Origin: Tenacibaculum adriaticum
Lineage (GTDB): Bacteria; Bacteroidota; Bacteroidia; Flavobacteriales; Flavobacteriaceae
Assembly (NCBI RefSeq): GCF_008124875.1
Contig: NZ_VNIA01000005.1
Span: 1 to 64,000 of the forward strand
Length of the DNA stretch: 64,000 nucleotides
Direction: 5' to 3'
The notes beneath the pieces were generated by a model, which worked only from the letters and a program-made list of their open reading frames with translations, ran no database searches and was not told the DNA's origin. The position numbers and the translations under genes were made by a program. Positions 19,770 through 28,128 of the stretch are shown here, piece after piece; positions within the stretch are counted from its first letter, which is position 1, and the number at the start of each line of letters is the position of its first letter.

Positions 19770-20607
19770 ATTTCTTTGGAAGTTCTTTAGTAATTGAAAT
19801 CTTTTCTTTTGTAAACGGGTGTGTGAATTCTAAATGAGATGCATGTAAATACAACCCTTTTCCTTTTAAAATCAAATTTTCAATAAAGTAGTCTTGATCT
19901 CCTAAAATAGGGTTTTCAATAGAAAATAAATGTCTTCTTAATTGATGTTTTCTTCCTGTTTTTGGTTGTAATTTCACTAGGTTTAAAGAACCAAAACGTT
20001 TTGAGAAAACGCTTTGCAAAACTTCATATTCTGTAAAAGCCTCTTTGTTTTCAACAGGAAGATTTATTTCTCCATTCCGTTCCATTTTACCGATGGAAAT
20101 CGCATGATATGTTTTTTGAATTTCTTTGTTTTCGAATAATTTATTTAGAGCTAAAATACACGAGTTTGTTTTTCCTACTAATAATAAACCACTGGTAGGA
20201 TAGTCTAAGCGATGTACAGGTCTTGGGCGAACAGTATCAAATTTTGTACTTTTAGTTAGGTTTTGAGTCAAAGCATTATCAATCGTAGCGAAAGAATTTC
20301 CGCTAACTAATATTCCTGCAGGTTTGTAAACAATGGCTAAATAGTCATCTTCAAAAAGAACCTCTAGAGGAAAAATAAATTGTTTTTTTTCTAAATTATT
20401 ATCGAGCTTGAATAATTCAATAATTTCACCTCCTTTAATGTATAAAGCAGTTGAGGCTATTTTACCATTAACAAAAACGAGTTGTTTTTTGATTGCTTTT
20501 TTTAGTCCAGATTTAGTAGGCAGAGTTTTAAATATTCCAACTCCATATTCTTGTAACCGGATAGTTTTTTTTAGTATAGGAACTTTATGTTTTTCGGATA
20601 AAATCAT
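19744..20607 (-). CDS. RluA-family RNA pseudouridine synthase
   Basis: 287 residues. Catalytic motif HRLDYPTSGLLLVGKT (about residue 131, active Asp), plus KTYHAISIGK, LQPKTGRKHQLRRHL and LHASHLEFTHPFTKE. An N-terminal S4-like segment (GLKKAIKKQLVFVNGKIAS) precedes it. It isomerises uridine to pseudouridine in rRNA or tRNA; the position is not predictable here. The start overlaps the stop of ggt by one base (TAATG), and the end overlaps the MocR gene tail to tail. Confidence 0.88.
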   Translation of the reverse strand: MILSEKHKVPILKKTIRLQEYGVGIFKTLPTKSGLKKAIKKQLVFVNGKIASTALYIKGGEIIELFKLDNNLEKKQFIFPLEVLFEDDYLAIVYKPAGILVSGNSFATIDNALTQNLTKSTKFDTVRPRPVHRLDYPTSGLLLVGKTNSCILALNKLFENKEIQKTYHAISIGKMERNGEINLPVENKEAFTEYEVLQSVFSKRFGSLNLVKLQPKTGRKHQLRRHLFSIENPILGDQDYFIENLILKGKGLYLHASHLEFTHPFTKEKISITKELPKKFRKIFPSL

Positions 20608-22292
20608 TAAAACCCCACCGCTGTATCATCTCCACGATGGTCAGCGCCACCTTCTAATTTTCCATCTGGTAGTACTAAAATAGCGTCTACTTTTCCAATA
20701 ACAAGAGAATTGGTTTCATCTATAGCATATCCTAGTTTTTCAAGTTTGTTTTTTACTTTAATGCCAAATCCTATAGGTTCCATTTTAATAATATCGGGTA
20801 ACCATTGATGATGAAAACGTGGTTGATTTACGGCCTCTTGCATTCCCATTTTAAATTCATGAACATTTAAAATAGTTTGTAGAACAGAAGTGATGATAGT
20901 AGAACCTCCAGGAGTTCCTACAACCATAAATAATTTTCCGTTTTTTTCAACAATTGTAGGTGTCATAGAACTTAACATTCTTTTCTCTGGAGAAATTTCA
21001 TTTGCTTTAGCACCCACTAAACCAAACATATTAGGTTCACCTGGTTTGCTACTAAAATCATCCATTTCATTATTCAAAAAGAAACCAAGTTCAGAGCAAT
21101 ATAATTTAGAACCATAGGCGCCATTAATAGTGGTGGTAACAGAAACAGCATTGCCAAATTGATCTACAATAGAGTAGTGAGTAGTTTCGTCACTTTCTAT
21201 CATTTCAATAGTCCCGTGAGAAACATCTTTTGAAGAAGTAGGTTTTTCGAAAGAAAAATCATTCATTCTCAGTTTTGCATAATTTTTACTAATAAGCGTG
21301 TCTAAAGGAATATTCACAAAATCAGGATCACCTAAAAAGTGACTTCTATCAGCATACGCTCTACGTTCTGCTTCTGTAATAACTTGTATGTATTTTAATG
21401 AATTATGTTGATATGTGTCTAAATCATACGATTCAATCGCGTTCATAATTTGTGCTAAACATACGCCTCCACTAGAGGGTGGAGACATAGAAATAATTCG
21501 TAAATCATCGTATTGAAACGTAATTGGTGTTCTCCATTTAGCTTCGTATTTTGCTAAATCCTCTTCCGTAATAATTCCTCCATTTTCTTGAATGAAATTG
21601 GCTAATTTTTTTGCTGTTTCACCTTTGTAAAACTCATCACGACCATTTTTTTGAATTTGAGTAAGTGTTTCCGCTAAAGGAGCATATTTAATCGTATCGT
21701 TCTCTTTCCAGTGTTTGTCAAAAATAATAGATTCATTGTTCGCTTCTAAAAATTTAGGTTGATACTCTTTAATTCTAGCTTCTTGTTTTTTGGTAACAAT
21801 CACTCCGTGTTTCGCTAAATCGATAACAGGTTGTAAAATTTCTTCAATAGGTAATGAACCAAGTTTTTTATGAGCTTCAAAAACTCCTGCCACCGTACCA
21901 GGAACTCCGACTGCCATTGCGCCTATGGTACTTTTTCCTTCAATTACATTACCAAGAGAATCTAGATACATGTCTTTATGAGCAGCTAATGGGGCTTTTT
22001 CCCGATAATCTAACGCGCCAATTTCACCGTCATTTTTTCTATATATCATAAATCCACCACCGCCAATATTACCTGCATATGGGTAAGCAACTGCTAAAGC
22101 AAGTTCAGTAGCAACCATAGCATCAAAAGCATTTCCACCTTTTTTAAGAATATCTGATCCAATTTTTGAAGCTTCTTCACGAGCAGAAACTACCATCGCT
22201 TTTTGTGTAATTACACCAATTTCAGGTTTAGGTTTTTTACAAAAAACAAGTAGTAACGTAAAACTTAACAAAAAAAGTTGGCGTAGTTTCAT
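20607..22292 (-). CDS. ggt: Gamma-glutamyltransferase, lipoprotein-like
   Basis: 561 residues. The N-terminus MKLRQLFLLSFTLLLVFCKK has a lipobox-like Cys18, so the enzyme is probably lipid-anchored. The self-cleavage site is TTHYSIVD with the nucleophile Thr at about residue 370, followed by GNAVSVTTTINGAYGS. Arg- and Ser-containing substrate loops are seen (ALDYREKAPLAA, RMLSSMTPTIV, GTPGGSTIITSVLQT). It hydrolyses glutathione and gamma-glutamyl compounds in the periplasm. It lies 11 bases after the ACP phosphodiesterase gene and overlaps the next gene by one base. Confidence 0.94.
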   Translation of the reverse strand: MKLRQLFLLSFTLLLVFCKKPKPEIGVITQKAMVVSAREEASKIGSDILKKGGNAFDAMVATELALAVAYPYAGNIGGGGFMIYRKNDGEIGALDYREKAPLAAHKDMYLDSLGNVIEGKSTIGAMAVGVPGTVAGVFEAHKKLGSLPIEEILQPVIDLAKHGVIVTKKQEARIKEYQPKFLEANNESIIFDKHWKENDTIKYAPLAETLTQIQKNGRDEFYKGETAKKLANFIQENGGIITEEDLAKYEAKWRTPITFQYDDLRIISMSPPSSGGVCLAQIMNAIESYDLDTYQHNSLKYIQVITEAERRAYADRSHFLGDPDFVNIPLDTLISKNYAKLRMNDFSFEKPTSSKDVSHGTIEMIESDETTHYSIVDQFGNAVSVTTTINGAYGSKLYCSELGFFLNNEMDDFSSKPGEPNMFGLVGAKANEISPEKRMLSSMTPTIVEKNGKLFMVVGTPGGSTIITSVLQTILNVHEFKMGMQEAVNQPRFHHQWLPDIIKMEPIGFGIKVKNKLEKLGYAIDETNSLVIGKVDAILVLPDGKLEGGADHRGDDTAVGF

Positions 22293-22303
22293 ATTTAATG
22301 GGA

Positions 22304-22888
22304 TTATAGTTTTTGTAATTCTGAGTTAGTAAACATACATAATTCTTTGAAAAAATTTGAAAAATCTGTTTCTAATTCTTTATTATACAGTTGTAGGTCT
22401 TCAAGAGCTAAATGCATTTGTGATTTACCTTGGGTACGTCGGTTCATTCCGTTTAATACTTGCTGAATACTGTCTAAAAATTGATAATTATACAACAAGT
22501 CGTACTTTATCATATAAGGAAGAAATTCTAGCGTTTTCTTCGGAAGAATTTCTTTATTATTTGTTAGAAGGCGATAAACTGCTTGTGCGTAAATATCTAA
22601 TGGGATTTGAGAGTAGTTGCCCCAATTTTTAGCGAGAAAATAATCGTAAAAAATATCGATGATTACCCCATCGTAATGTCCGTAGCGCTCGTGTAAACGA
22701 CGTTTGCTTTTACGTACAATTTTATGTGTATCGGTAAATGTATCTATTTGTCGATGTAATATAATTCCCTGCTGAATTTCTTCTGAATAATGTTTGAATT
22801 TATTTCCGCGAACATGATCAGCAATAAAGTTGCCAATCATAATTTGAGTATTGTTTTGAGATAAGTATAAATGTGCGAGGAAATTCAT
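22304..22888 (-). CDS. Acyl carrier protein phosphodiesterase (AcpH) homologue
   Basis: 194 residues matching the AcpH/HD-like family: MNFLAHLYLSQNN, IGNFIADHVRGNKF, GIILHRQIDTFTDTH, RRLHERYGHYDGVIIDIFYD. E. coli AcpH removes the 4'-phosphopantetheine group from holo-ACP; flavobacterial members are assigned by similarity only. The metal-binding His and Asp residues (H6, D24, H46, D50 by eye) are present. It is likely first in the operon with ggt and the pseudouridine synthase, below a small membrane protein gene. Confidence 0.85.
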   Translation of the reverse strand: MNFLAHLYLSQNNTQIMIGNFIADHVRGNKFKHYSEEIQQGIILHRQIDTFTDTHKIVRKSKRRLHERYGHYDGVIIDIFYDYFLAKNWGNYSQIPLDIYAQAVYRLLTNNKEILPKKTLEFLPYMIKYDLLYNYQFLDSIQQVLNGMNRRTQGKSQMHLALEDLQLYNKELETDFSNFFKELCMFTNSELQKL

Positions 22889-22905
22889 TGGCTAAATGTA
22901 AGTTT

Positions 22906-23073
22906 TTATTTCTTATCACTATTGATGCCTTCAATTATTTTTGTGATAGGTAAAATTTGTAATAAAGAAGTTAAAGCTTTGTTGACTTCTTTCATTTTAT
23001 TTATAGGCATTATCCAATAAATAACAAGGATCAAAATAAAAGTCGCGCAAAAAGTTAAAATAGCTATTTCCAT
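22906..23073 (-). CDS. Small single-pass membrane protein, 55 residues
   Basis: An open frame starting with ATG at 23073 encodes MEIAILTFCATFILILVIYW then PINKMKEVNKALTSLLQILP and a Lys-rich end. There is one N-terminal membrane helix and an amphipathic helix. It ends 17 bases before the AcpH-like gene on the same strand and is well spaced from pepD. Codon use looks like that of its neighbours. Function unknown; it is small enough to be missed by automatic callers. Confidence 0.55.
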   Translation of the reverse strand: MEIAILTFCATFILILVIYWIMPINKMKEVNKALTSLLQILPITKIIEGINSDKK

Positions 23074-23180
23074 TACGTTGTATAATTTTATTATTACAGG
23101 TATAAAATTATAGAACTATTTTGGTTAAATTTTTTTAAACAGCTATTGATTCTTATTATTATATTTTGTATGAAAATGAA

Positions 23181-23208
23181 AAAAATCCGCATTTTAATGC
23201 GGATTTTT
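23181..23208 (-). terminator. Terminator of pepD
   Basis: AAAAATCCGCAT (23181-23192) is the exact complement of 23197-23208, loop TTTA. It starts one base past the pepD stop codon and has T-runs on both strands. Confidence 0.88.
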
Positions 23209-24669
23209 TTACTTTTTCGGAATATTTTTTAGAATCTCCAATAAGAACTTCCAGTATTTTTGAGTGGATGAAATTTGAGCACGTTCATCAGGAGAGTGTG
23301 CTCCACGAATATTTGGTCCGAAAGAAACCATATCCATTTTTGGGTAATTCTGACCTAGAATTCCGCATTCTAAACCTGCGTGACATGCAGCAACGTTTGG
23401 TTGCTCTTTATATAGATCTATATATAAATTGGTGACTAATTTTAAAATTTCTGAATTTACATTTGGTAACCAACCAGGGTAGGTGCCTGAAAACTCAACA
23501 TTTAATCCGGCTAACTCGAATACAGAGCGTAAAGAATTCGCTAAATCCCACTTGTTAGTTTCAGAAGAAGAACGCGTTAAACATCCTACTTTGATATTTC
23601 CGTCTTTTACAATAATACGAGCTATGTTGTTAGAGGTTTCTACCAACCCTTCAATATCCGGACTCATTCTGTAAACACCATTTAATGCTGCGTAAATAGA
23701 TTTAATAAACCCTTCTTGAACACCTAAGTCCATTATCTTTTTAGGTAACTCAACTTCTTTTAATTCAATTGTTAAATTAGGTTCTAATGTAGCAAACTCA
23801 GCTTTTATATTATTGATTAGTTCGTTTAATTCAAAAAAGAAAGGTTCTTTTGAAACAGTGTCAATTACCACAGTTGCAAAACTTTCACGAGGAATGGCGT
23901 TACGTAAACTTCCACCGTTTATTTCAGCAATACGTAATCCGAAGTTGGTAAAACCATCAAATAACAAACGATTCATAATTTTATTAGCGTTTCCTAATCC
24001 TTTATGAATATCCATTCCAGAATGTCCGCCATTTAACCCTGTAACTGAAAGCTCGAACGAAGTTGTGTTTTCTGGAGTGGTTTCTTCAGAATAAGTTCTT
24101 GTGGCAGTAATATCTACACCCCCAGCACATCCCATTCCTATTTCGTCATCTTCTTCAGTGTCTAGATTTAATAAGATTTCACCTTGTAAAAGACCTCCTT
24201 CTAGTCCCATTGCACCTGTCATTCCTGTTTCTTCATCAATGGTAAATAAAGCTTCTATAGCAGGATGAGGAATGTTGTCCGAAGATAAAACAGTCATAAT
24301 TGACGCAACACCTAAACCGTTGTCGGCACCTAATGTAGTTCCTTCTGCTTTTACCCAATCACCGTCTACAAACATTTTAATTCCTTCTTTATCGAAATCA
24401 AAAACAGTATCGGCATTTTTTTGATGCACCATATCTAAATGTGATTGCAATACGACAGTTTTTCTGTTTTCCATACCAGCAGTTGCTGGTTTACGGATGA
24501 TAACGTTACCTACTTTGTCAACAACAGTTTCAAGGTTTAGGTTTTTACCAAAATCGACCATAAACTGAATAACGCGTTCTTCTTTTTTAGACGGACGAGG
24601 AACCGCGTTTAAATCTGCAAAGTGGTTCCAAACAGCTTTAGGTTCCAAGTTTCTTATTTCTGAATTCAT
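23209..24669 (-). CDS. pepD: Aminoacyl-histidine dipeptidase (M20 family)
   Basis: 486 residues from the ATG at 24669 (MNSEIRNLEPKAVWNHFADL), equal to the usual PepD length of about 485. A longer in-frame start exists but reads through non-protein-like sequence. Zn-site motifs: VVLQSHLDMVHQK, TTLGADNGLGVA, LFTIDEETGMTGA, LNLDTEEDDEIGMGCAGGVD and AACHAGLECGILG. It cleaves Xaa-His and other dipeptides in the cytoplasm. It is divergent from recR with 68 bases between the starts. Confidence 0.95.
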   Translation of the reverse strand: MNSEIRNLEPKAVWNHFADLNAVPRPSKKEERVIQFMVDFGKNLNLETVVDKVGNVIIRKPATAGMENRKTVVLQSHLDMVHQKNADTVFDFDKEGIKMFVDGDWVKAEGTTLGADNGLGVASIMTVLSSDNIPHPAIEALFTIDEETGMTGAMGLEGGLLQGEILLNLDTEEDDEIGMGCAGGVDITATRTYSEETTPENTTSFELSVTGLNGGHSGMDIHKGLGNANKIMNRLLFDGFTNFGLRIAEINGGSLRNAIPRESFATVVIDTVSKEPFFFELNELINNIKAEFATLEPNLTIELKEVELPKKIMDLGVQEGFIKSIYAALNGVYRMSPDIEGLVETSNNIARIIVKDGNIKVGCLTRSSSETNKWDLANSLRSVFELAGLNVEFSGTYPGWLPNVNSEILKLVTNLYIDLYKEQPNVAACHAGLECGILGQNYPKMDMVSFGPNIRGAHSPDERAQISSTQKYWKFLLEILKNIPKK

Positions 24670-24737
24670 TGAAGTGTAGTTTAATTTTTGATGATTCAAA
24701 GGTACATTATTATGTAGTAAAATTGTAATTTCGCCGT

Positions 24738-25355
24738 ATGGATTTTTCTTCAAAATTATTAGAAAACGCAGTAAATGAGGTGAGCAGATTACCGGGTATT
24801 GGTAAACGAACAGCATTGCGTTTGGTGTTACATTTATTAAAGCAACCTACAGAAAATACAAAGTATTTAACTGAAGCTTTATCGCTATTACGAAATGAAG
24901 TAAAGGCATGCAAGAAATGTTATAATATTTCAGATACTGTTTTGTGTGATATCTGCGCAAATCCAAATAGAAATGAAGAGATTGTGTGTGTGGTAGAAGA
25001 TATTCGAGATGTAATGGCGATAGAAAACACAGGTCAGTTTAGAGGATTGTATCATGTGTTAGGAGGGAAAATTTCTCCGATTGAAGGTGTTGGTCCACAA
25101 AACTTACAAATTGAACCTTTGGTTGAAAAAGTAAAAGAAGGAGAGGTAAAAGAATTGATTTTTGCTTTAAGTTCTACGATGGAAGGTGATACGACCAACT
25201 TTTATATTTACAAACAAATAGAAAAATATGATATAACTACATCTACCATTGCACGAGGAATCTCGGTAGGAGATGAATTAGAATATGCGGATGAGGTTAC
25301 TCTTGGACGTAGCATTGTAAATAGAATCCCTTTTGAACAATCGATTAAGGGGTAG
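24738..25355 (+). CDS. recR: Recombination protein RecR
   Basis: 205 residues, usual length. N-terminal helix-hairpin-helix [20 protein letters not shown], four-Cys zinc site [16 protein letters not shown], and Toprim domain with [14 protein letters not shown] and SSTMEGDTT. RecR works with RecO and RecF in loading RecA at gaps. Single gene. No strong terminator follows; the downstream 500 bases hold an inverted repeat and a candidate RNA on the opposite strand. Confidence 0.97.
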   Translation: MDFSSKLLENAVNEVSRLPGIGKRTALRLVLHLLKQPTENTKYLTEALSLLRNEVKACKKCYNISDTVLCDICANPNRNEEIVCVVEDIRDVMAIENTGQFRGLYHVLGGKISPIEGVGPQNLQIEPLVEKVKEGEVKELIFALSSTMEGDTTNFYIYKQIEKYDITTSTIARGISVGDELEYADEVTLGRSIVNRIPFEQSIKG

Positions 25356-25398
25356 TAGTCTAGTTGTTAACAATTAAAAAATCAATTGTTTATAAAAA

Positions 25399-25472
25399 AA
25401 CAACACAAAACCAATATAAAACTCTGATGGCATACATAAAGAATAAATTTAGTTATTTATATTTGTGTTGTT
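25399..25472. repeat. Long-range inverted repeat downstream of recR
   Basis: AACAACACAAA (25399-25409) is the complement of 25462-25472. The pairing can extend through TATAAA/TTTATA after a 5-nt bulge. Spacer about 52 bases. It may fold the recR 3' end; it has no T-run after it. Confidence 0.4.
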
Positions 25473-25487
25473 GTTACAATGTAACAA

Positions 25488-25682
25488 ATAAAAAAGCCGG
25501 TTGCTGGAACAACCGACCTGAATGAAAAGTGAAGATTGAGTTTTTAGCTTTACACAAATGAAATGTAATCTAATTCTATTCTTCTCTACATTTTTTGATA
25601 GAGACTTACTTCACTACAAGTTGAGTATGTCAAACTCATTCTAAAACAGCTAATGAGACTGTCTTCGAACCTTGCTCTTGAT
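25488..25682 (-). ncRNA. Candidate structured small RNA, about 190 nt
   Basis: On the minus strand an exact TAnnTTTG box (TATCTTTG, 25694-25687) lies upstream of a gene-free region that ends in a strong terminator. Nested pairings close the RNA: GAATGA (plus 25636-25641) with TCATTC (plus 25520-25525), and AGTGAAG (plus 25609-25615) with CTTCACT (plus 25528-25534). A third hairpin is TCTCTA/TAGAGA near 25582-25603. No frame of note. Its size and closed-stem shape resemble 6S RNA, but it could be another class. It does not match tmRNA, RNase P RNA or SRP RNA landmarks. Confidence 0.6.
25490..25517 (-). terminator. Terminator of the candidate RNA
   Basis: GCCGGTTG (25496-25503) pairs with CAACCGAC (25510-25517), and six T follow on the minus strand. 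It is GC-rich for this genome and has no gene ending nearby on that strand. Confidence 0.8.
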
Positions 25683-25686
25683 ATTT

Positions 25687-25694
25687 CAAAGATA
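25687..25694 (-). promoter_or_regulatory. Bacteroidota -7 promoter motif for the candidate RNA
   Basis: Minus strand reads TATCTTTG, an exact TAnnTTTG, about 7 bases before the first structured bases. A TTTT stands 19 bases upstream where a TTG-type -33 element would be expected. Confidence 0.5.
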
Positions 25695-25867
25695 AGTCTT
25701 ATTAGTTTTATTAAAAATAGCTAGTTATTCACAAACTCCTATTAGTTTTTAACAAAAAAGTGTTAGTGTCTATGGTTTTGTTAAAACTTTTGATTTTAAA
25801 ATATTTAAAATCAATAATTTAAAATAATTATTTTTCTCTGGTAGTGAACTTCACTGAGTTTCTTAGG

Positions 25868-26455
25868 TTATGATTGTTTTTCATCCTCCTCCATCAATTT
25901 CTTTTCAAACTTATCCCAACTTTTTTTAGCGCGTACTTTTTTATATAAGCGAACGCTCATCATTAGTAAGATGGAAACTAAAAAAATACCAATAACACCC
26001 CAAATCCAATTGATAGCGTTTTTTAAAACTACTAAAAATACTATGGCAAAAAGGATAATCGTAGCAACTTCGTTCCAAATTCTAAGTTTTAAAGAGTTGT
26101 ATTTAACTTCATTACGTTGTAGTTGTTTGTAGATTGAATGACATGCACCGTGATAAAAATAAAGAGCTAAAACAAAAGCTAATTTTACGTGCATCCATGG
26201 CATTTCTAAATACACCGGATTTTTATACAGCATCCAAAAAGCAAAGAAACTGGCTAAAACTGCTGATGGCCATGTAATAATGTACCACAAACGTTTCTCC
26301 ATTAATTTATATTGTGTTTGAAGAATTTCCTTAGCAGGCTCTTCCTTTTTTTCTGCTTCAGAATGATAAATAAACAAACGCACCATATAAAATAAGCCTG
26401 CAAACCAAGTTACTACAAAAATGATGTGTAATGCTTTTATGTATAAAAAATCCAT
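25868..26455 (-). CDS. hemJ: Protoporphyrinogen oxidase HemJ (CopD/UPF0093 family)
   Basis: 195 residues from the ATG at 26455 (MDFLYIKALHIIFVVTWFAG). Upstream codons in the same frame come from an interspersed repeat, so they are excluded. It has about four membrane helices, the conserved His in ALHIIFVVTWFAGLFYMVR, MPWMHVKLAFVLALYFYH, and a charged C-terminus. HemJ oxidises protoporphyrinogen IX to protoporphyrin IX in the inner membrane. Its place next to hemH and the other heme genes fits; no hemG or hemY is seen in the window. Confidence 0.86.
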   Translation of the reverse strand: MDFLYIKALHIIFVVTWFAGLFYMVRLFIYHSEAEKKEEPAKEILQTQYKLMEKRLWYIITWPSAVLASFFAFWMLYKNPVYLEMPWMHVKLAFVLALYFYHGACHSIYKQLQRNEVKYNSLKLRIWNEVATIILFAIVFLVVLKNAINWIWGVIGIFLVSILLMMSVRLYKKVRAKKSWDKFEKKLMEEDEKQS

Positions 26456-26472
26456 TTTCAGTATTTTTAATT

Positions 26473-26520
26473 TGTCACCTTGAGCGCAGTCGAAAGGTCT
26501 CGACTCTGCTCGACTTGACA
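26473..26520. repeat. Interspersed palindromic repeat between hemH and hemJ
   Basis: Imperfect inverted repeat with TGTCACCTTGAGCGCAGTCG on one side and its near complement ending CTTGACA on the other. The element, rich in GAGCGCAGTCGAAAGG, is of the kind scattered in Bacteroidota intergenic regions. It fills the space between the hemH stop codon (26522) and the hemJ start. Confidence 0.7.
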
Positions 26521-26521
26521 T

Positions 26522-27544
26522 TTAATTATTTCTATCAAATTCGTTAATCCATCCTGCTAGCACATCTACCCATTCTGCGTTGTCGTTAATACAAGGAACC
26601 ATATGGAATTCTTCTCCGCCAGCTTCTAAAAACTCATGCTTGCCTTCCATAGCAATTTCCTCTAAAGTTTCTAAACAATCGGAAACAAAGGCAGGAGTAA
26701 CTACCGCTAGTTTTTTAACACCTTCTTGTTCTGCTTTTTTTACTAAAGTTCTGTCAGTATAAGGTTGTAACCAAGGATCTACTCCTAAACGTGACTGAAA
26801 AGACGTTGATACTTGACTTTCATTTAAACCAAGTTCATTCATTACATTTTTAGTGGTTTGATAACATTGTTGGCGATAACAGAATTCATGTGCTTTTGAA
26901 GGAGTATTACAACAGCTTCCATCTATTTTACAATGCGACTTTGTAATGTCTGATTTGTAAATATGACGCTCTGGAACTCCGTGATATGAAAACAAAATTT
27001 CATCATATTCCTTGTCAGCTAAATAATCTTTGATAGAATTAGACAATGCTTTTATATATTCTGGTTTGTTGTAAAAAGCAGGGATATCTGTAATTTTCAT
27101 ATCAGGAAAATGTTGCTTGCGTAATTTTTCAGCCAAAACAACAATCGTTTCTGTAGTTGCCATAGCAAATTGAGGATACAACGGAACTAACAAAACATCT
27201 TTTACGCCTTTATCATATAATTCTTGTAATCTGGTTTTAATAGATGGTTTTCCGTAACGCATTGCTAAGGCAACGGGTAATTCGGTTTTAGCTTGAACTT
27301 TAGCTTGCAATCTTTCAGAAAGAACAATTAAAGGGGAACCTTCTTTCCACCAAATTTTTTTGTAGGCTGCGGCAGACTTTTTTGGTCGAGTATTTAAAAT
27401 AATTCCTTTTACAATAAAGGTTCTTAACCATAAAGGAACGTCAATTACACGTTCGTCCATTAAAAATTCACCTAAATATTTTTTTACATCTTTTGGATCT
27501 GTACTATCAGGTGATCCTAAATTGACTAATAAAACTCCTTTCAT
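26522..27544 (-). CDS. hemH: Ferrochelatase
   Basis: 340 residues from the ATG at 27544 (MKGVLLVNLGSPDSTDPKDV). The longer frame upstream encodes repeat sequence. Conserved: GGSPL-like KEGSPLIVLSERLQ, VLLVPLYPQFAMATTET, the catalytic His in LFSYHGVPERH, and SRLGVDPWLQPYTD with VVTPAFVSDCLETLEEI. It inserts iron into protoporphyrin IX, the last heme step. A Cys-rich stretch (CKIDGSCCNTPSKAHEFC) is common in this group. It lies on the strand opposite hemA-hemF, with hemJ downstream. Confidence 0.96.
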   Translation of the reverse strand: MKGVLLVNLGSPDSTDPKDVKKYLGEFLMDERVIDVPLWLRTFIVKGIILNTRPKKSAAAYKKIWWKEGSPLIVLSERLQAKVQAKTELPVALAMRYGKPSIKTRLQELYDKGVKDVLLVPLYPQFAMATTETIVVLAEKLRKQHFPDMKITDIPAFYNKPEYIKALSNSIKDYLADKEYDEILFSYHGVPERHIYKSDITKSHCKIDGSCCNTPSKAHEFCYRQQCYQTTKNVMNELGLNESQVSTSFQSRLGVDPWLQPYTDRTLVKKAEQEGVKKLAVVTPAFVSDCLETLEEIAMEGKHEFLEAGGEEFHMVPCINDNAEWVDVLAGWINEFDRNN

Positions 27545-27556
27545 ATTTTTCGTTTT

Positions 27557-27618
27557 GTCATTTCGGGTGTAACGAAGCAATCTTTATGAAGAGATTACTT
27601 CACTTCGTTCGTAGTGAC
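27557..27618. repeat. Interspersed palindromic repeat overlapping the trmH-like 3' end
   Basis: Imperfect inverted repeat bounded by GTCATTTCGGGTG and CGTAGTGAC with inner GAAGCAATCT / AGATTACTTC. Related copies are at 34414-34481 and 48942-49012, with a decayed one near 47949. The last 8 codons of the upstream RNA methyltransferase gene (TVTTNEVK) are encoded by it. Confidence 0.75.
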
Positions 27619-28128
27619 GGTTTTTCGTTCTTTTAATTGATTTGTGGTTTCGTATAAAGCAATCGCTAAACTATGAATTACATTTATACTTGAGTTTCGT
27701 CCATACATTGGAATAGCAACAGTTGCATCTAGTAAGTGGGTGTTTTCTATACCGCGTCTTTCGCTTCCCAAAAGTAATACGATTTTATGATGATTTGTAA
27801 AATCAAAATCTTGAATATCGATACTTTCATCAGTAACTTCTATACCAATAATTGTGTTTCCTTCTTTTTTTAATTGATGAATGAGTTGTTCAAAATCTTG
27901 ATACCTGTCAAAATCAATTTGATTAATGGTGTTACGAGCAGTACGTTGTACACTACGGTTGTCTATTGAAGGAGAACTTTCGTGTAAATATATTTTTTCA
28001 ACGCCAAAACTTTCCGAAATTCGAAAACACATACCAATATTTTCGGGTGTTCTAATCGCATCACATACAATAGTGATAGGATACGTTTGTTGATTATTGG
28101 TTATTTCTTCGTGGTGTAATTGCTTCAT
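27595..28128 (-). CDS. TrmH/SpoU-family RNA methyltransferase
   Basis: 177 residues. SPOUT motifs: IVCDAIRTPENIGMCFRISE (motif 1), VLLLGSERRGIE (motif 2) and IPMYGRNSSINVIHSLAIAL (motif 3). It 2'-O-methylates a ribose in tRNA or rRNA; the substrate is not predictable. It follows the AraC-type gene directly (stop at 28129, start at 28128). The C-terminal KTVTTNEVK comes from an interspersed repeat that has replaced the native end or stop codon. Confidence 0.87.
   Translation of the reverse strand: MKQLHHEEITNNQQTYPITIVCDAIRTPENIGMCFRISESFGVEKIYLHESSPSIDNRSVQRTARNTINQIDFDRYQDFEQLIHQLKKEGNTIIGIEVTDESIDIQDFDFTNHHKIVLLLGSERRGIENTHLLDATVAIPMYGRNSSINVIHSLAIALYETTNQLKERKTVTTNEVK

Noticed and set aside
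24670..24816. Extended N-terminus of the PepD dipeptidase
   Set aside because: The extra 49 codons look like translated intergenic DNA and run back over the start of recR on the other strand. PepD homologues begin at the later ATG (24669).
25488..25682. tmRNA or RNase P RNA
   Set aside because: No CCA-type acceptor end, tag frame or conserved RNase P core words were found.
26456..26521. Longer start for HemJ
   Set aside because: The extra 22 codons are encoded by an interspersed repeat. The conserved HemJ N-terminus begins at 26455.
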